The notes under the pieces: model-generated
Database searches by the model: none
Seen by the model: only the letters and a program-made list of their open reading frames with translations
What the model was told of the DNA's origin: nothing
Position numbers and translations under genes: made by a program
From: Caballeronia humi
Lineage (GTDB): Bacteria > Pseudomonadota > Gammaproteobacteria > Burkholderiales > Burkholderiaceae
Assembly: GCF_001544475.1 (NCBI RefSeq)
Contig: NZ_FCNW02000006.1
Location: forward strand, 124,001-188,000
Direction of reading: 5' to 3'
DNA: 64,000 bases
Shown: piece after piece, positions 56,071 to 64,000 of the stretch
How the letters are laid out: every line of letters begins with the position of its first letter
How positions within the stretch are numbered: position 1 is the first letter of the stretch

Positions 56071-56877
56071 TTACAAGGCGACTTGCGGCTCGTCCAGTGT
56101 CGGCGCGGGCTCGGGCTTCGTCAGCGGCTGGATACGGCGCAGCAGGTCCGCCTGCAGGGCCGCATGGTCGCCGGCGCGCGTCCACACGCCGACGTTCAGC
56201 TTCACGCCCGTGTCCGTGTAGTCCGTGACGGCGATCCACGGCTTGGCCGGCACGTCGATCACGCGCGGATCGTTTGCCACCAGTTTTTGCAGTTCACCGA
56301 GCGCATGCTCGACGCTCTGCGCGTGCGGGACGTGAAACGTCAGCACCACGCGCCGGCGCTCGTTCGCGCTGTAATTCGTCACCGGATTCGCCCAGATCGT
56401 GCTGTTCGGGACGAACATGATGACGCCGTCGTTTTTTGTGAGCCGCGTCGTGAAGAGGCCGATCTCGTTCACCGTGCCCGCCGTCGTGCCGATTCCTTCG
56501 ATGTAATCGCCCACGCGAAACGGCCGCAGCAGCAACAGCATCAAGCCAGCCGCGATGTTCTGCAGCGTGCCTTGCAGCGCCAGGCCGATTGCGAGGCCGG
56601 CCGCGCCGAGGACGGTCAGAATGCTCGCCGCCGCGATGCCGAACTTGCCGAGCGCCGCGACGATCGCGATCACGCGGATCGACCACAGCGCGAGGCTCGC
56701 GAGCACGGGCGTGAGCGTGGCGTCGGCGTTGGTGCGGCCGAGCGCGCGCCGCAGCATGTTCGCGACGCGGTTCGACAGCCACCAGCCGACCGCGACGATC
56801 AACAGCGCGATCAGGATATTCAGGCCGGCGGCGATCATCAGGTCGTAGGCGGGGCGTAGTCGTTCGATGGGTTCCAT
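56071..56877 (-). CDS. small-conductance mechanosensitive channel MscS-like
   Basis: A 268-residue channel of the minimal MscS type. Three membrane segments (about 15-35, 60-82 and 88-115) include the glycine/alanine-rich pore helix GAAGLAIGLALQGTLQNIAAGLMLLLLRP. The MscS beta domain (FRVGDYIEGIGTTAGTVNEIGLFTTRL, VPNSTIWANPVTNYS) and an alpha/beta end follow. It would release solutes on hypo-osmotic shock. ATG 56877 is chosen for the AAGGAG site upstream; the frame to 57099 is rejected. Divergent from the aldo/keto reductase gene. Confidence 0.9.
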   Translation of the reverse strand: MEPIERLRPAYDLMIAAGLNILIALLIVAVGWWLSNRVANMLRRALGRTNADATLTPVLASLALWSIRVIAIVAALGKFGIAAASILTVLGAAGLAIGLALQGTLQNIAAGLMLLLLRPFRVGDYIEGIGTTAGTVNEIGLFTTRLTKNDGVIMFVPNSTIWANPVTNYSANERRRVVLTFHVPHAQSVEHALGELQKLVANDPRVIDVPAKPWIAVTDYTDTGVKLNVGVWTRAGDHAALQADLLRRIQPLTKPEPAPTLDEPQVAL

Positions 56878-57097
56878 GCGTGGCTCCTTGCTAAAGATCA
56901 GCGTTGGGCTTTTGTCGGACGCGATCGTTCCCTGCGTCGGCCAAACGGACAGCCCAGGCCAGTCCCAATAGCGAGACGCCGCTGTCGCAGCCTGCACCGC
57001 GCTGCGCGATTGGCTACCATGACAGGCTTGGCGCGCAATTTTTGATACGCCTGTGCGCTTCCTGTGCCACTTTTCACATCGATCGAGGAAATCCGTC

Positions 57098-58141
57098 ATG
57101 CCTTATGAAGCAGCCTCCGAACGCTATTCGCAGATGGCCTACCGCACTTGCGGCAAGAGCGGCCTGAAGTTGCCGGCGTTGTCACTGGGGCTCTGGCACA
57201 ACTTCGGCGATACCACGCCGATTTCCACGCAACGCGACATCCTGCGCACCGCTTTCGATCTCGGCGTCACGCATTTCGACCTCGCGAACAACTACGGGCC
57301 GCCGTACGGCAGCGCGGAAACGAACTTCGGCCGTCTTTTCAAGGACGATTTCAAGCCGTACCGCGATGAACTGCTGATTTCCTCGAAAGCGGGCTGGGAC
57401 ATGTGGCCGGGCCCGTACGGCCAGGGCGGCGGCTCGCGCAAGTACGTGCTCGCGAGCCTCGACCAGAGCCTGAAGCGCATGGGCCTCGATTACGTCGATA
57501 TCTTCTACTCGCATCGTTTCGATGCCGACACGCCGCTCGAGGAAACCGCGGGCGCGCTCGCGACGGCGGTGCATTCGGGCAAGGCGCTGTATGTCGGGAT
57601 TTCGTCGTATTCGCCGGGTAAAACGCGCGACATGGCGCGTTTGCTTGCCGAGCATAAAGTGCCGCTTTTGATTCACCAGCCGTCGTACAACATGCTCAAC
57701 CGCTGGATCGAGGAGGAATTGCTCGATACGCTCGACGACGTCGGCGCGGGCAGCATCGCGTTCACTCCGCTTGCGCAAGGGCTTCTCACGAGCAAATACC
57801 TGAACGGCATTCCGCAGGACGCGCGCGTCAACAAGCCGGGCGGCGGGTCGCTGAAGCAGGAGCATCTGAGCGCGGCCAACATCGCCCATGTGAAAAAGCT
57901 GCACGAACTCGCGGAACGGCGCGGCCAGAGCCTCGCTCAGATGGCACTCGCGTGGGCGCTGCGCGGCGGGCGCGTGACGTCCGTGCTGATCGGCGCGAGC
58001 CGGGCGGAACAGGTCGTGGAGAACGTCGGCGCGTTGAAGAATCTCGAGTTTTCGAAAGAGGAACTCGCCGAAATCGACCAGTACGCGCAGGAAGGCGGCG
58101 TCAACCTGTGGGAAAAACCGTCGACGGATCAGCGTATCTGA
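57098..58141 (+). CDS. aldo/keto reductase (YghZ/Gpr-type)
   Basis: A 347-residue NADPH-dependent oxidoreductase of the YghZ (L-glyceraldehyde-3-phosphate reductase) subgroup. The catalytic tetrad is visible: D and Y in HFDLANNYGPPYGSAE, K in ISSKAGWDMWPGPYG and H in FYSHRFD. The NADPH-binding region is C-terminal (GASRAEQVVENVGAL). The WPGPYG segment marks the YghZ group, so reduction of methylglyoxal or similar aldehydes is likely. ATG 57098 has a GAGGAA site 7 nt upstream. No terminator with a T run follows. Confidence 0.92.
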   Translation: MPYEAASERYSQMAYRTCGKSGLKLPALSLGLWHNFGDTTPISTQRDILRTAFDLGVTHFDLANNYGPPYGSAETNFGRLFKDDFKPYRDELLISSKAGWDMWPGPYGQGGGSRKYVLASLDQSLKRMGLDYVDIFYSHRFDADTPLEETAGALATAVHSGKALYVGISSYSPGKTRDMARLLAEHKVPLLIHQPSYNMLNRWIEEELLDTLDDVGAGSIAFTPLAQGLLTSKYLNGIPQDARVNKPGGGSLKQEHLSAANIAHVKKLHELAERRGQSLAQMALAWALRGGRVTSVLIGASRAEQVVENVGALKNLEFSKEELAEIDQYAQEGGVNLWEKPSTDQRI

Positions 58142-58558
58142 CGCTGCCCGCGACCTGACGCCAGCAGGGACATTCGCCGGCGCGGTGCTCGCCGGTTGCT
58201 ATCATGCGGGCTCAGCGCGTTCTTAATCGGGCGGAGGCGACTTTCCGCTCCGCCCGAGTCCATCAGCCACAAAGCGCCACCGCCGCCCACGACGCGGCCC
58301 CGCGCCCACCGTGCCGCGCCGGCAAATCGACAATTTGCCGCGCCGCAACGTAAAAATGCGTGTCGCGTTAAAATAGCGGATTGCGCCGGGCTGCGCAGTC
58401 GCCGCATGAGCTTCGCGAGAAGCGCGGAAAACGCACTGTTTTTGCACTGAAGTTGCGCGGGTCAGCCCACTCGTCAGTCTTTTCGCGCAGCGCCCCGTTC
58501 CTAGCCGGCCCGGCCGCGTGCCGTTGGCGCCACCCGTTTTCGCACTATCCAAGAAGCC
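58142..58558 (+). other. aldo/keto reductase-fpr intergenic region
   Basis: A 417-nt gap with no supported gene. CGGGCGGAG pairs with CTCCGCCCG around 58228-58256 as a strong hairpin, but no T run follows it. A more AT-rich segment (about 58345-58380) contains TAAAAT-like elements and may hold the fpr promoter. Confidence 0.45.
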
Positions 58559-59329
58559 ATGAGCAACCTTAATCCGCAAACCGTCCTGAGCGTCCATCAC
58601 TGGACCGATACGCTTTTCAGTTTCACCTGCACGCGCGACGCCGCGTTCCGCTTCGAAAACGGCCAGTTCACGATGGTCGGCCTCGAAGTCGAAGGCAAGC
58701 CGCTCCTGCGCGCCTACAGCCTCGCGAGCGCGAACTACGAAGAGCATCTCGAATTCCTGAGCATCAAGGTCCAGGACGGCCCGCTGACGTCGCGCCTCCA
58801 GCATTTGAAGGTGGGCGACCCGGTGCTGATCGGCAAGAAGCCGACGGGCACGCTCGTCGCTGACAACCTGCTGCCCGGCAAGACGCTGTGGCTGCTTTCG
58901 ACCGGCACGGGTCTCGCGCCGTTCATGTCGATCATCAAGGACCCGGACGTCTACGACCGTTTTGACAAGATCGTGCTCACGCATACTTGCCGTTTCGTCG
59001 ACGAACTCGCGTACAAGGATTTCATCACCGAGCACTTGCCGGCGCACGAGCATCTCGGCGATCTGATCCAGGAAAAGCTGGTGTATTACCCGACCGTCAC
59101 GCGCGAAGAGTTCGCGAATCGCGGCCGGATCACCGACCTGATCGAGACGAAGAAGCTGTTCGCCGACCTCGACGTTGCGCCGTTCTCAAAGGAAAACGAC
59201 CGCGTAATGCTCTGCGGCAGCCCGCACATGCTGCGCGACACGCGCCAGTTGCTCGATGAAATGGGCTTCGAGGAAGGCAGCAACAATCATCCTGGGCATT
59301 ACGTTGTGGAGAAGGCGTTCGTCGGCTGA
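58559..59329 (+). CDS. fpr: ferredoxin-NADP+ reductase
   Basis: A 256-residue FAD enzyme of the bacterial Fpr type that exchanges electrons between NADPH and ferredoxin or flavodoxin, supporting oxidative-stress defence and iron-sulfur cluster assembly. The FAD motif RAYSLAS and GPLTSRLQHL, the NADP-binding STGTGLAPFMSII and the C-terminal LCGSPHMLRDTRQLLDEMGF block are diagnostic; the protein ends EKAFVG, the short-tail form. Terminated by a strong hairpin. Confidence 0.94.
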   Translation: MSNLNPQTVLSVHHWTDTLFSFTCTRDAAFRFENGQFTMVGLEVEGKPLLRAYSLASANYEEHLEFLSIKVQDGPLTSRLQHLKVGDPVLIGKKPTGTLVADNLLPGKTLWLLSTGTGLAPFMSIIKDPDVYDRFDKIVLTHTCRFVDELAYKDFITEHLPAHEHLGDLIQEKLVYYPTVTREEFANRGRITDLIETKKLFADLDVAPFSKENDRVMLCGSPHMLRDTRQLLDEMGFEEGSNNHPGHYVVEKAFVG

Positions 59330-59358
59330 TTTTTGCGACAAAGGCGGCAGGAATAGAC

Positions 59359-59386
59359 ACCGGAGCCATGTGCTCCGGTTTTTTTT
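59359..59386 (+). terminator. fpr terminator
   Basis: ACCGGAGC (59359-59366) pairs perfectly with GCTCCGGT (59372-59379) across a short loop, then a run of T. Confidence 0.93.
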
Positions 59387-59675
59387 CGCGCGCCGAAAGT
59401 GATGCTGGTTACAACTTCGCGTGAGCCGCCAACGCGCTGTAGGCATTTTTCTGACACACAGAAATGTCGCAAACTTGTTAAAACACATGAGGTTCTCCTT
59501 CCCGAGCCTTGTCAGGCATGGAATTTTAATTTTTTTGAGATATGATCCGCGAACATTGGGACGATGACGAAACGTGACTCGTCGGCCGTTCTCGCTGTTA
59601 CCGAATGTAAATTTAGTTACTTGCGACGTCGGATTGCGACGCCGCCCCGCATGCGCTCCTAGCCAGGAGGATCAG
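59387..59675 (+). promoter_or_regulatory. leader and promoter region of the NarL-type pair
   Basis: About 290 nt, AT-rich around 59520-59550. TATGAT at 59541-59546 is a possible -10, without a good -35. A strong AGGAGG ribosome site precedes ATG 59676. Confidence 0.45.
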
Positions 59676-60536
59676 ATGAAGCCGTCGACTGTTGCGTTCT
59701 CGGAACCGAGCCTGCCGCGCTGCGGGGTGCAGTCGACGGCGCGCGCCTCTGCGTTCGAGCGCGAGAAATTGTCCGCGCTGATCGACGCGAAAATCGCCGC
59801 CGATCGCGAAGTCCAGCAGCTTTCCGCGCGCGTCGCGCAGTTGTCCGCGGAGCTTGCTGCCGTCGGAGAACGTGTTCGCCGCTCGCTCGCGCAGGACCTT
59901 CACGACGATGCCGGTGCTGCGCTGACAGCCGCGCGCTTCGCGATCGCGCGCATCGAGACCTGGCTTCCGGCCGATGCTCCCGCGCCCTGCGCCGAAGCGC
60001 TCGACACCGCCCGCCAGTCGATAGCGGCAGCCTGCGATGCGAACCACCGCATCGTGAGCGGATTGAACGGGCCGTGCTTCGAAGACAGCGTGAGTCGCGC
60101 GCTCGCCGGCTGGGCGGCGCGCTTCGCGATGAGCACGTCGTTGCGCGTGAGCGTCGAATCGTCCGGCGATGAACGCCTCGCGCAGCTTTCAGACGCCGCC
60201 GCGCTCGCCGTCTTCCGCGTCGCGCAGGAGGCGCTGAACAACGTCGCGCGTCACGCGAAAGCGAACAATGCGTCGGTGCGAATCGAGGGCGGCGCGCGGT
60301 TCGTGACGCTCGTCGTGTCCGACGACGGCATCGGCATGAGCGCCACCGCGCGTCGCAAGCGCGGGCGTTTTGGCCTCGCTGGCATGCGCGCGCGCTGCGC
60401 GGCGCTCGGCGGCAGCCTGCGCGTCGAGACGCCGGAAGCGGGCGGCACGACGGTACGCGCGCGAATCCCGCTGACTGCGCCTTTGAGCGCTGTGCCGACG
60501 CCGGTCCGCCGGACGCCGCGTGCGCCTGATTCGTGA
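59676..60536 (+). CDS. soluble NarX/UhpB-type histidine kinase
   Basis: A 286-residue HisKA_3-type kinase with no membrane segment. A short N-terminal helix/coiled coil (about 25-70) leads to H76 in LAQDLHDDAGAALTAARF, and the ATPase domain has VFRVAQEALNNVARHAKANN, SDDGIGM and GRFGLAGMRARCAALGG. There is no PAS, GAF or periplasmic domain, so the input is unknown and may come through the N-terminal helix. AGGAGG precedes ATG 59676. Its 3' end meets or overlaps the next gene, with which it forms a pair. Confidence 0.88.
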   Translation: MKPSTVAFSEPSLPRCGVQSTARASAFEREKLSALIDAKIAADREVQQLSARVAQLSAELAAVGERVRRSLAQDLHDDAGAALTAARFAIARIETWLPADAPAPCAEALDTARQSIAAACDANHRIVSGLNGPCFEDSVSRALAGWAARFAMSTSLRVSVESSGDERLAQLSDAAALAVFRVAQEALNNVARHAKANNASVRIEGGARFVTLVVSDDGIGMSATARRKRGRFGLAGMRARCAALGGSLRVETPEAGGTTVRARIPLTAPLSAVPTPVRRTPRAPDS

Positions 60537-60546
60537 GGGCTTCGTC

Positions 60547-61203
60547 TTGACACTCAGGATCCTGCTCGCCGACGACCACGCGATCGTGCGTCGCGGCGTC
60601 GCGCAGTTGCTGCTTGAGCGCGGCATCGCATCCGAGGTGCTGGAGGCCGAAACCGGCGCGCAGGCGATCAGCCTCGCCGGCCAGTGCCCCGTCGATGTGA
60701 CGCTGCTCGACATCTCGCTGCCCGACATCAATGGCGTCGATGTGCTGAAGCGCCTGAAGCGCCAGACGCCGCGTATGCCGGTGCTGATGTTTTCGATGTA
60801 TCGCGAGGATCAATACGCCGTGCGCGCGTTGAAGGCGGGCGCGGCGGGCTATCTCTCGAAAACGGCCGATCCGGCGCTGATGATCGGCGCCATCCAGCAG
60901 GTCGCGGCTGGACGCAAATACGTGAGCCCGGCGATGGCGGAGGCGCTCGCGACCTACGTCGCGCTGGATTCGGAGCAGTTGCCCCATGAAAAGCTCTCGG
61001 ATCGCGAATACCAGACGCTGTGCATGCTCGCATCGGGCAAGCGCCTGACGGATATCGCGACGACGCTGTCGCTTTCGGTGAAGACGGTGAGCGTGTATCG
61101 CTCGCGTTTGCTCGACAAGATGAAACTCGCGAACAACGCCGAGTTGACGTTCTATGTGATGAGCAATCGCCTTGTTGATATGAATCCGGCGATGGCGGGT
61201 TGA
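60547..61203 (+). CDS. NarL/FixJ-family response regulator
   Basis: A 218-residue regulator. The receiver domain has D9/D10, the phospho-acceptor D55 in VTLLDISLPD, and K105 in LSKTAD. A LuxR-type helix-turn-helix follows (LSDREYQTLCMLASGKRLTDIATTLSLSVKTVSVYRSRLLDKM). The start is uncertain: TTG 60547 has a GAGGG site about 7 nt upstream, and GTG 60520 would overlap the kinase stop by 17 nt. The partner kinase lies just upstream. A strong terminator follows. Confidence 0.88.
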   Translation: MTLRILLADDHAIVRRGVAQLLLERGIASEVLEAETGAQAISLAGQCPVDVTLLDISLPDINGVDVLKRLKRQTPRMPVLMFSMYREDQYAVRALKAGAAGYLSKTADPALMIGAIQQVAAGRKYVSPAMAEALATYVALDSEQLPHEKLSDREYQTLCMLASGKRLTDIATTLSLSVKTVSVYRSRLLDKMKLANNAELTFYVMSNRLVDMNPAMAG

Positions 61204-61230
61204 TAAAGCATTCGGGTTTTCGTCACTCAC

Positions 61231-61267
61231 AAAGCGCCGCCCTTTAAAGCGGCGCTTCGCTTTTTTG
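61231..61267 (+). terminator. terminator of the NarL-type regulator gene
   Basis: AAGCGCCGC (61232-61240) pairs perfectly with GCGGCGCTT (61249-61257); a T run follows after CGC. Confidence 0.85.
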
Positions 61268-61489
61268 GGCGGCACCTGTTGAAAGGAATAATGCTGCAAA
61301 GCAGCGTAGCGCCGAGCGCTCAGGCCCGATGGCGAGCCCTGCGGATTTGTGTTTTACTCACTGCGATAACAACGAACACGAATTCCCAGCCGGACGCTCA
61401 CGAGCGGCAGCAAGGCAGATTAAGGACGTAGTGATCGTGAGTGCGCGCTTTGGGTTGGCCGGCTGGTCCATCCCCAAGGAGACATAGCA
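61268..61489 (+). promoter_or_regulatory. coxS upstream region
   Basis: About 220 nt between the regulator terminator and coxS, with no gene. It should contain the promoter of the oxidoreductase genes; no clear hexamers were picked. An AAGGAGA ribosome site precedes ATG 61490. Confidence 0.45.
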
Positions 61490-61963
61490 ATGACGCTCAG
61501 CATCAGTCTGACGGTCAACGGCAAAGCCGTGACCGCCGACGTCGAACCTCACATCCTGCTCGTCCAGTTTTTACGCGATCAACTGCGGCTCACCGGCACG
61601 CACATCGGCTGCGATACCGCGCAATGCGGCGCATGCACCGTTCATCTCGACGGCCGCGCGATCAAGTCGTGCAACATCCTCGCGGCGCAGGCGGACGGCG
61701 CCGAAGTCACGACGATCGAAGGCATCGCGAAGGATGGCCAGCTTCATCCGATGCAGGCGGCGTTCAAGGAGTGTCACGGCTTGCAGTGCGGTTTCTGCAC
61801 GCCGGGCATGGTGATGAGCGCGACCGCGCTCGCATCGCAAAGCGCCGATCTCACCGAAGAAGAAGTGCGCGAGCAACTCGACGGCAATCTGTGCCGCTGT
61901 ACCGGCTATCACAACATCGTGAAAGCGGTCCTGCAGGGCGCGCAGGCTATGAAGACGGGTTGA
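61490..61963 (+). CDS. (2Fe-2S)-binding small subunit of a molybdenum hydroxylase (CoxS-like)
   Basis: A 157-residue iron-sulfur subunit of the xanthine oxidase / CO dehydrogenase family. The plant-type cluster is held by C41, C46, C49 and C61; the second cluster by C100, C103, C135 and C137 (CGFCTPGM and CRCTGYHNI). It passes electrons from the molybdenum subunit to FAD or a downstream acceptor. The large subunit follows 146 nt downstream. No FAD (CoxM) subunit gene is adjacent within the window. Confidence 0.95.
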   Translation: MTLSISLTVNGKAVTADVEPHILLVQFLRDQLRLTGTHIGCDTAQCGACTVHLDGRAIKSCNILAAQADGAEVTTIEGIAKDGQLHPMQAAFKECHGLQCGFCTPGMVMSATALASQSADLTEEEVREQLDGNLCRCTGYHNIVKAVLQGAQAMKTG

Positions 61964-62109
61964 AAGACGACTCGGCTCATGCCTTACCGAAATCATCTTT
62001 CGAAGAATCGCGCCTTGCTCTGCTCCCCGCAGAAACAAGGTCAGGCGCTGAAGCGCCATGGGGCCGAGGCAAGCGCTAAAGCGCCAACCCTGGCCGACCG
62101 GAGACCGCA
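61964..62109 (+). other. structured coxS-coxL gap
   Basis: 146 nt between the two subunit genes. Two small hairpins stand out: GGCGCT-GA-AGCGCC at 62044-62057 and GCGCT-AA-AGCGC at about 62073-62084, neither followed by a T run. A GGAG site lies just before ATG 62110. The hairpins could stabilise the upstream message or set subunit ratio; that is inference. Confidence 0.5.
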
Positions 62110-64000
62110 ATGAATGCCCCTGAACAGCAGCACCTGATTGGCGCCGGCGTCAAACGCAAGGAAGACTATCGCTTCCTGACGGGCGCGGGCCAGTACACCG
62201 ACGACGTCGTTTTCCCTCAACAGAGCTTCGGCGTTTTCCTGCGCTCGCCGCACGCGCACGCGAAAATCCGCAGCATCGATACAGCCGCCGCGAAAGCGGC
62301 GCCCGGCGTGATCGCCGTGTTCACCGGCGCCGATCTCGCCACCGATAACGTCGGCGGATTGCCGTGCGGGTGGTTGATCCACAGCACCGACGGCAAGCCG
62401 ATGAACGAGCCGCCGCATCCCGTGATCGCGCATGAGAAGGCGCGTCATGTCGGCGACCAGGTGGCGCTCGTGGTCGCCGAGTCGATCAAGGAAGCAAAGG
62501 ACGCGGTCGAACTGATCGATGTCGATTACGACGTGCTGCCCGCCGTCGTCGATACGGCGCGCGCGGCGGACGCCGGCCAGCCGCTCGTGCACGACGGCGT
62601 CGCGGACAACATCTGCTACAACTGGGGCCACGGCGACAAGGCGAAGACCGACGCCGCGTTCGCGCAGGCCGCGCACGTCACGACGCTCGACATCGTGAAC
62701 CAGCGCCTGATCCCGAACGCGATCGAGCCGCGCGCGGTCAACGCCAGCTATTCGAAGCACGACGACAGCTACACCGTCTACGTCGCGAATCAGAATCCGC
62801 ACGTCGAACGGCTGTTGATGGCGGCGTTCGTGCTCTCGCTGCCGGAATCGAAGCTGCGGATAATCGCGCCGGACGTGGGCGGCGGCTTCGGCTCGAAGAT
62901 CTTTCTGTACGCCGAGGATGTAGCGCTCACGTGGGCATCGAAGAAGGTCGGGCGTCCCATCAAGTGGACGGCCGAGCGCTCCGAAGCATTCCTCTCCGAC
63001 GCCCACGGCCGCGACCACGTCACGAAAGCCGAACTCGCGCTCGACCCCGACGGCAAGTTCCTCGCGATGCGCGTGCACACGACGGCGAACATGGGCGCGT
63101 ACCTCTCGACATTCGCGTCCTCCGTGCCGACCATCCTCTACGCGACGCTCCTCGCCGGCCAGTACGCGACGCCCGCGATCTACGCCGAGGTGAAGGCGGT
63201 CTTCACCAACACGGTTCCCGTCGATGCCTATCGCGGCGCGGGCCGCCCTGAAGCGACCTTCGTGGTCGAGCGGCTGGTCGAGACGGCGGCGCGCGAGATG
63301 AACATCGATCCGGCGGAGATCCGGCGGCGCAACTTCATCCGCGAGTTTCCGTATGCGACGCCGGTCGGCCTGACCTACGACACCGGCGACTACGATGCGA
63401 TCCTCGACCGCGCGCTCGAAATCGCCGACGTCAAGGGCTTCCCCGCCCGCCGCGACGCAGCGAAGCAAAAGGGCAAGCTGCGCGGCCTCGGCTACTCGTG
63501 CTACATCGAAGCGTGCGGACTTGCGCCGTCGAACATCGCGGGGGCGCTCGGCGCGCGCGCGGGCCTCTTCGAAGCCGGCGAAGTGCGCGTGCATCCGACC
63601 GGCTCGGTCACCGTATTCACCGGCTCGCACAGCCACGGGCAGGGCCACGAGACGACGTTCGCGCAAGTGGTCGCGGACCGGCTCGGCGTGTCGATCGACA
63701 ACGTCGAGATCATTCACGGCGACACCGGCCGCATTCCGTTCGGCATGGGCACGTACGGCTCACGGTCGATCGCGGTCGGCGGCTCGGCGCTGATGAAGGC
63801 GCTCGACAAGATCGAAGCGAAGGCGAAAAAGATCGCGGCGCACTTGCTGGAGGCGTCGGCGGAGGACATCGAGTTCAAGGACGGCATCTTCCGCGTGGCG
63901 GGCACGGACCGCACGAAGACCTTCGTCGACGTGTCGCTCGCCGCGTACGTGCCGCACAACTTCCCGCTGGAGACGCTCGAACCGGGCCTCAACGAAAACG
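62110..64000 (+). CDS. molybdopterin-binding large subunit (form II CoxL-like), 5' part
   Basis: The first 630 codons of an aerobic CO dehydrogenase / xanthine oxidase-type large subunit; the gene is open at the window edge. The aldehyde-oxidase a/b hammerhead domain ([22 protein letters not shown]) precedes the molybdenum-binding domain with [15 protein letters not shown]. The active-site loop reads AYRGAGR at 373-379, the form II signature, and not AYXCSFR of proven CO dehydrogenases. CO oxidation is therefore doubtful; the substrate may be an aldehyde or heterocycle. The family length of about 780-800 residues means roughly 150 are missing. Confidence 0.94.
   Translation, partial: MNAPEQQHLIGAGVKRKEDYRFLTGAGQYTDDVVFPQQSFGVFLRSPHAHAKIRSIDTAAAKAAPGVIAVFTGADLATDNVGGLPCGWLIHSTDGKPMNEPPHPVIAHEKARHVGDQVALVVAESIKEAKDAVELIDVDYDVLPAVVDTARAADAGQPLVHDGVADNICYNWGHGDKAKTDAAFAQAAHVTTLDIVNQRLIPNAIEPRAVNASYSKHDDSYTVYVANQNPHVERLLMAAFVLSLPESKLRIIAPDVGGGFGSKIFLYAEDVALTWASKKVGRPIKWTAERSEAFLSDAHGRDHVTKAELALDPDGKFLAMRVHTTANMGAYLSTFASSVPTILYATLLAGQYATPAIYAEVKAVFTNTVPVDAYRGAGRPEATFVVERLVETAAREMNIDPAEIRRRNFIREFPYATPVGLTYDTGDYDAILDRALEIADVKGFPARRDAAKQKGKLRGLGYSCYIEACGLAPSNIAGALGARAGLFEAGEVRVHPTGSVTVFTGSHSHGQGHETTFAQVVADRLGVSIDNVEIIHGDTGRIPFGMGTYGSRSIAVGGSALMKALDKIEAKAKKIAAHLLEASAEDIEFKDGIFRVAGTDRTKTFVDVSLAAYVPHNFPLETLEPGLNEN

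Noticed and set aside
62041-63717. 558-codon minus-strand frame opposite coxL
   Set aside because: Shadow of the molybdenum-subunit gene, which is strongly supported by motifs.

Overview
The window is a GC-rich stretch of ordinary chromosome from a member of the Burkholderiaceae. Gene content and order fit Paraburkholderia, Caballeronia or Burkholderia: mreBCD-mrdAB, gatCAB, metXW with ampG, a 280-class PPK2, hslVU next to a dksA with a degenerate zinc finger, a queCED operon with the CX14CX2C form of QueE, and a form II CoxL/CoxS pair. The genus is inferred from content and composition, not proven. Nearly all of the sequence is coding. I see no CRISPR array, integrase of a mobile element, insertion sequence, prophage or biosynthetic cluster. 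The long open frames lying opposite the real genes are GC-rich shadows.

Layout. 1-2.7 kb: 3' part of pckG, then a LysR regulator. 2.7-7.4 kb (minus): dprA, a thioredoxin-like gene and topB. 7.6-12.9 kb (plus): def-fmt, a LysE-family exporter, htpX, and rsmB leading into a DUF4390 gene. 12.3-16.1 kb: an NtrY-like kinase and a short NtrX-like regulator, translationally linked to the DUF4390 gene. 16.17 kb: tRNA-Phe. 16.6-18.5 kb: queC-queE-queD. 18.5-20.1 kb: HpcH/HpaI aldolase and a Sel1-repeat protein behind a structured leader. 20.1-26.6 kb (minus): the cell-shape cluster mreB-mreC-mreD-mrdA-rodA. 26.9-32.0 kb: gatCAB, ppk2, xthA.

32.0-37.9 kb (minus): metX-metW-ampG-M48 peptidase, a HAD phosphatase and argB. 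38.0-42.9 kb: a small CWC protein, a TPR glycosyltransferase, a RegB/RegA-type redox pair and a compositionally distinct methyltransferase. 43.0-47.4 kb (minus): COG0523 GTPase, dksA, hslV, hslU. 47.5-52.3 kb (minus): lpxL-dapF-DUF484-xerC-rlmI. 52.4-53.8 kb: metK with a long structured leader. 53.85-54.29 kb: a degenerate tandem array built from the 3' end of an old-yellow-enzyme gene. 55.0-59.3 kb: PhyH-type oxygenase, DUF3185 protein, MscS channel, aldo/keto reductase and fpr. 59.7-61.2 kb: a cytosolic NarL-type two-component pair. 61.5 kb to the end: coxS and an incomplete coxL.

No classical accessory system is present. The most interesting material is non-coding. (1) The metK leader folds from its predicted first base, and a 13-bp helix covers the Shine-Dalgarno site and the first base of the GTG start. 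(2) The aldolase leader has a 19-codon upstream frame whose stop overlaps the aldolase start, while a perfect 24-nt palindrome hides the aldolase Shine-Dalgarno site. (3) The metX leader has overlapping inverted repeats, one covering the ribosome site. (4) The tandem old-yellow-enzyme relic array follows metK. (5) A zinc-type GTPase lies next to a dksA that has lost three of the four zinc cysteines.
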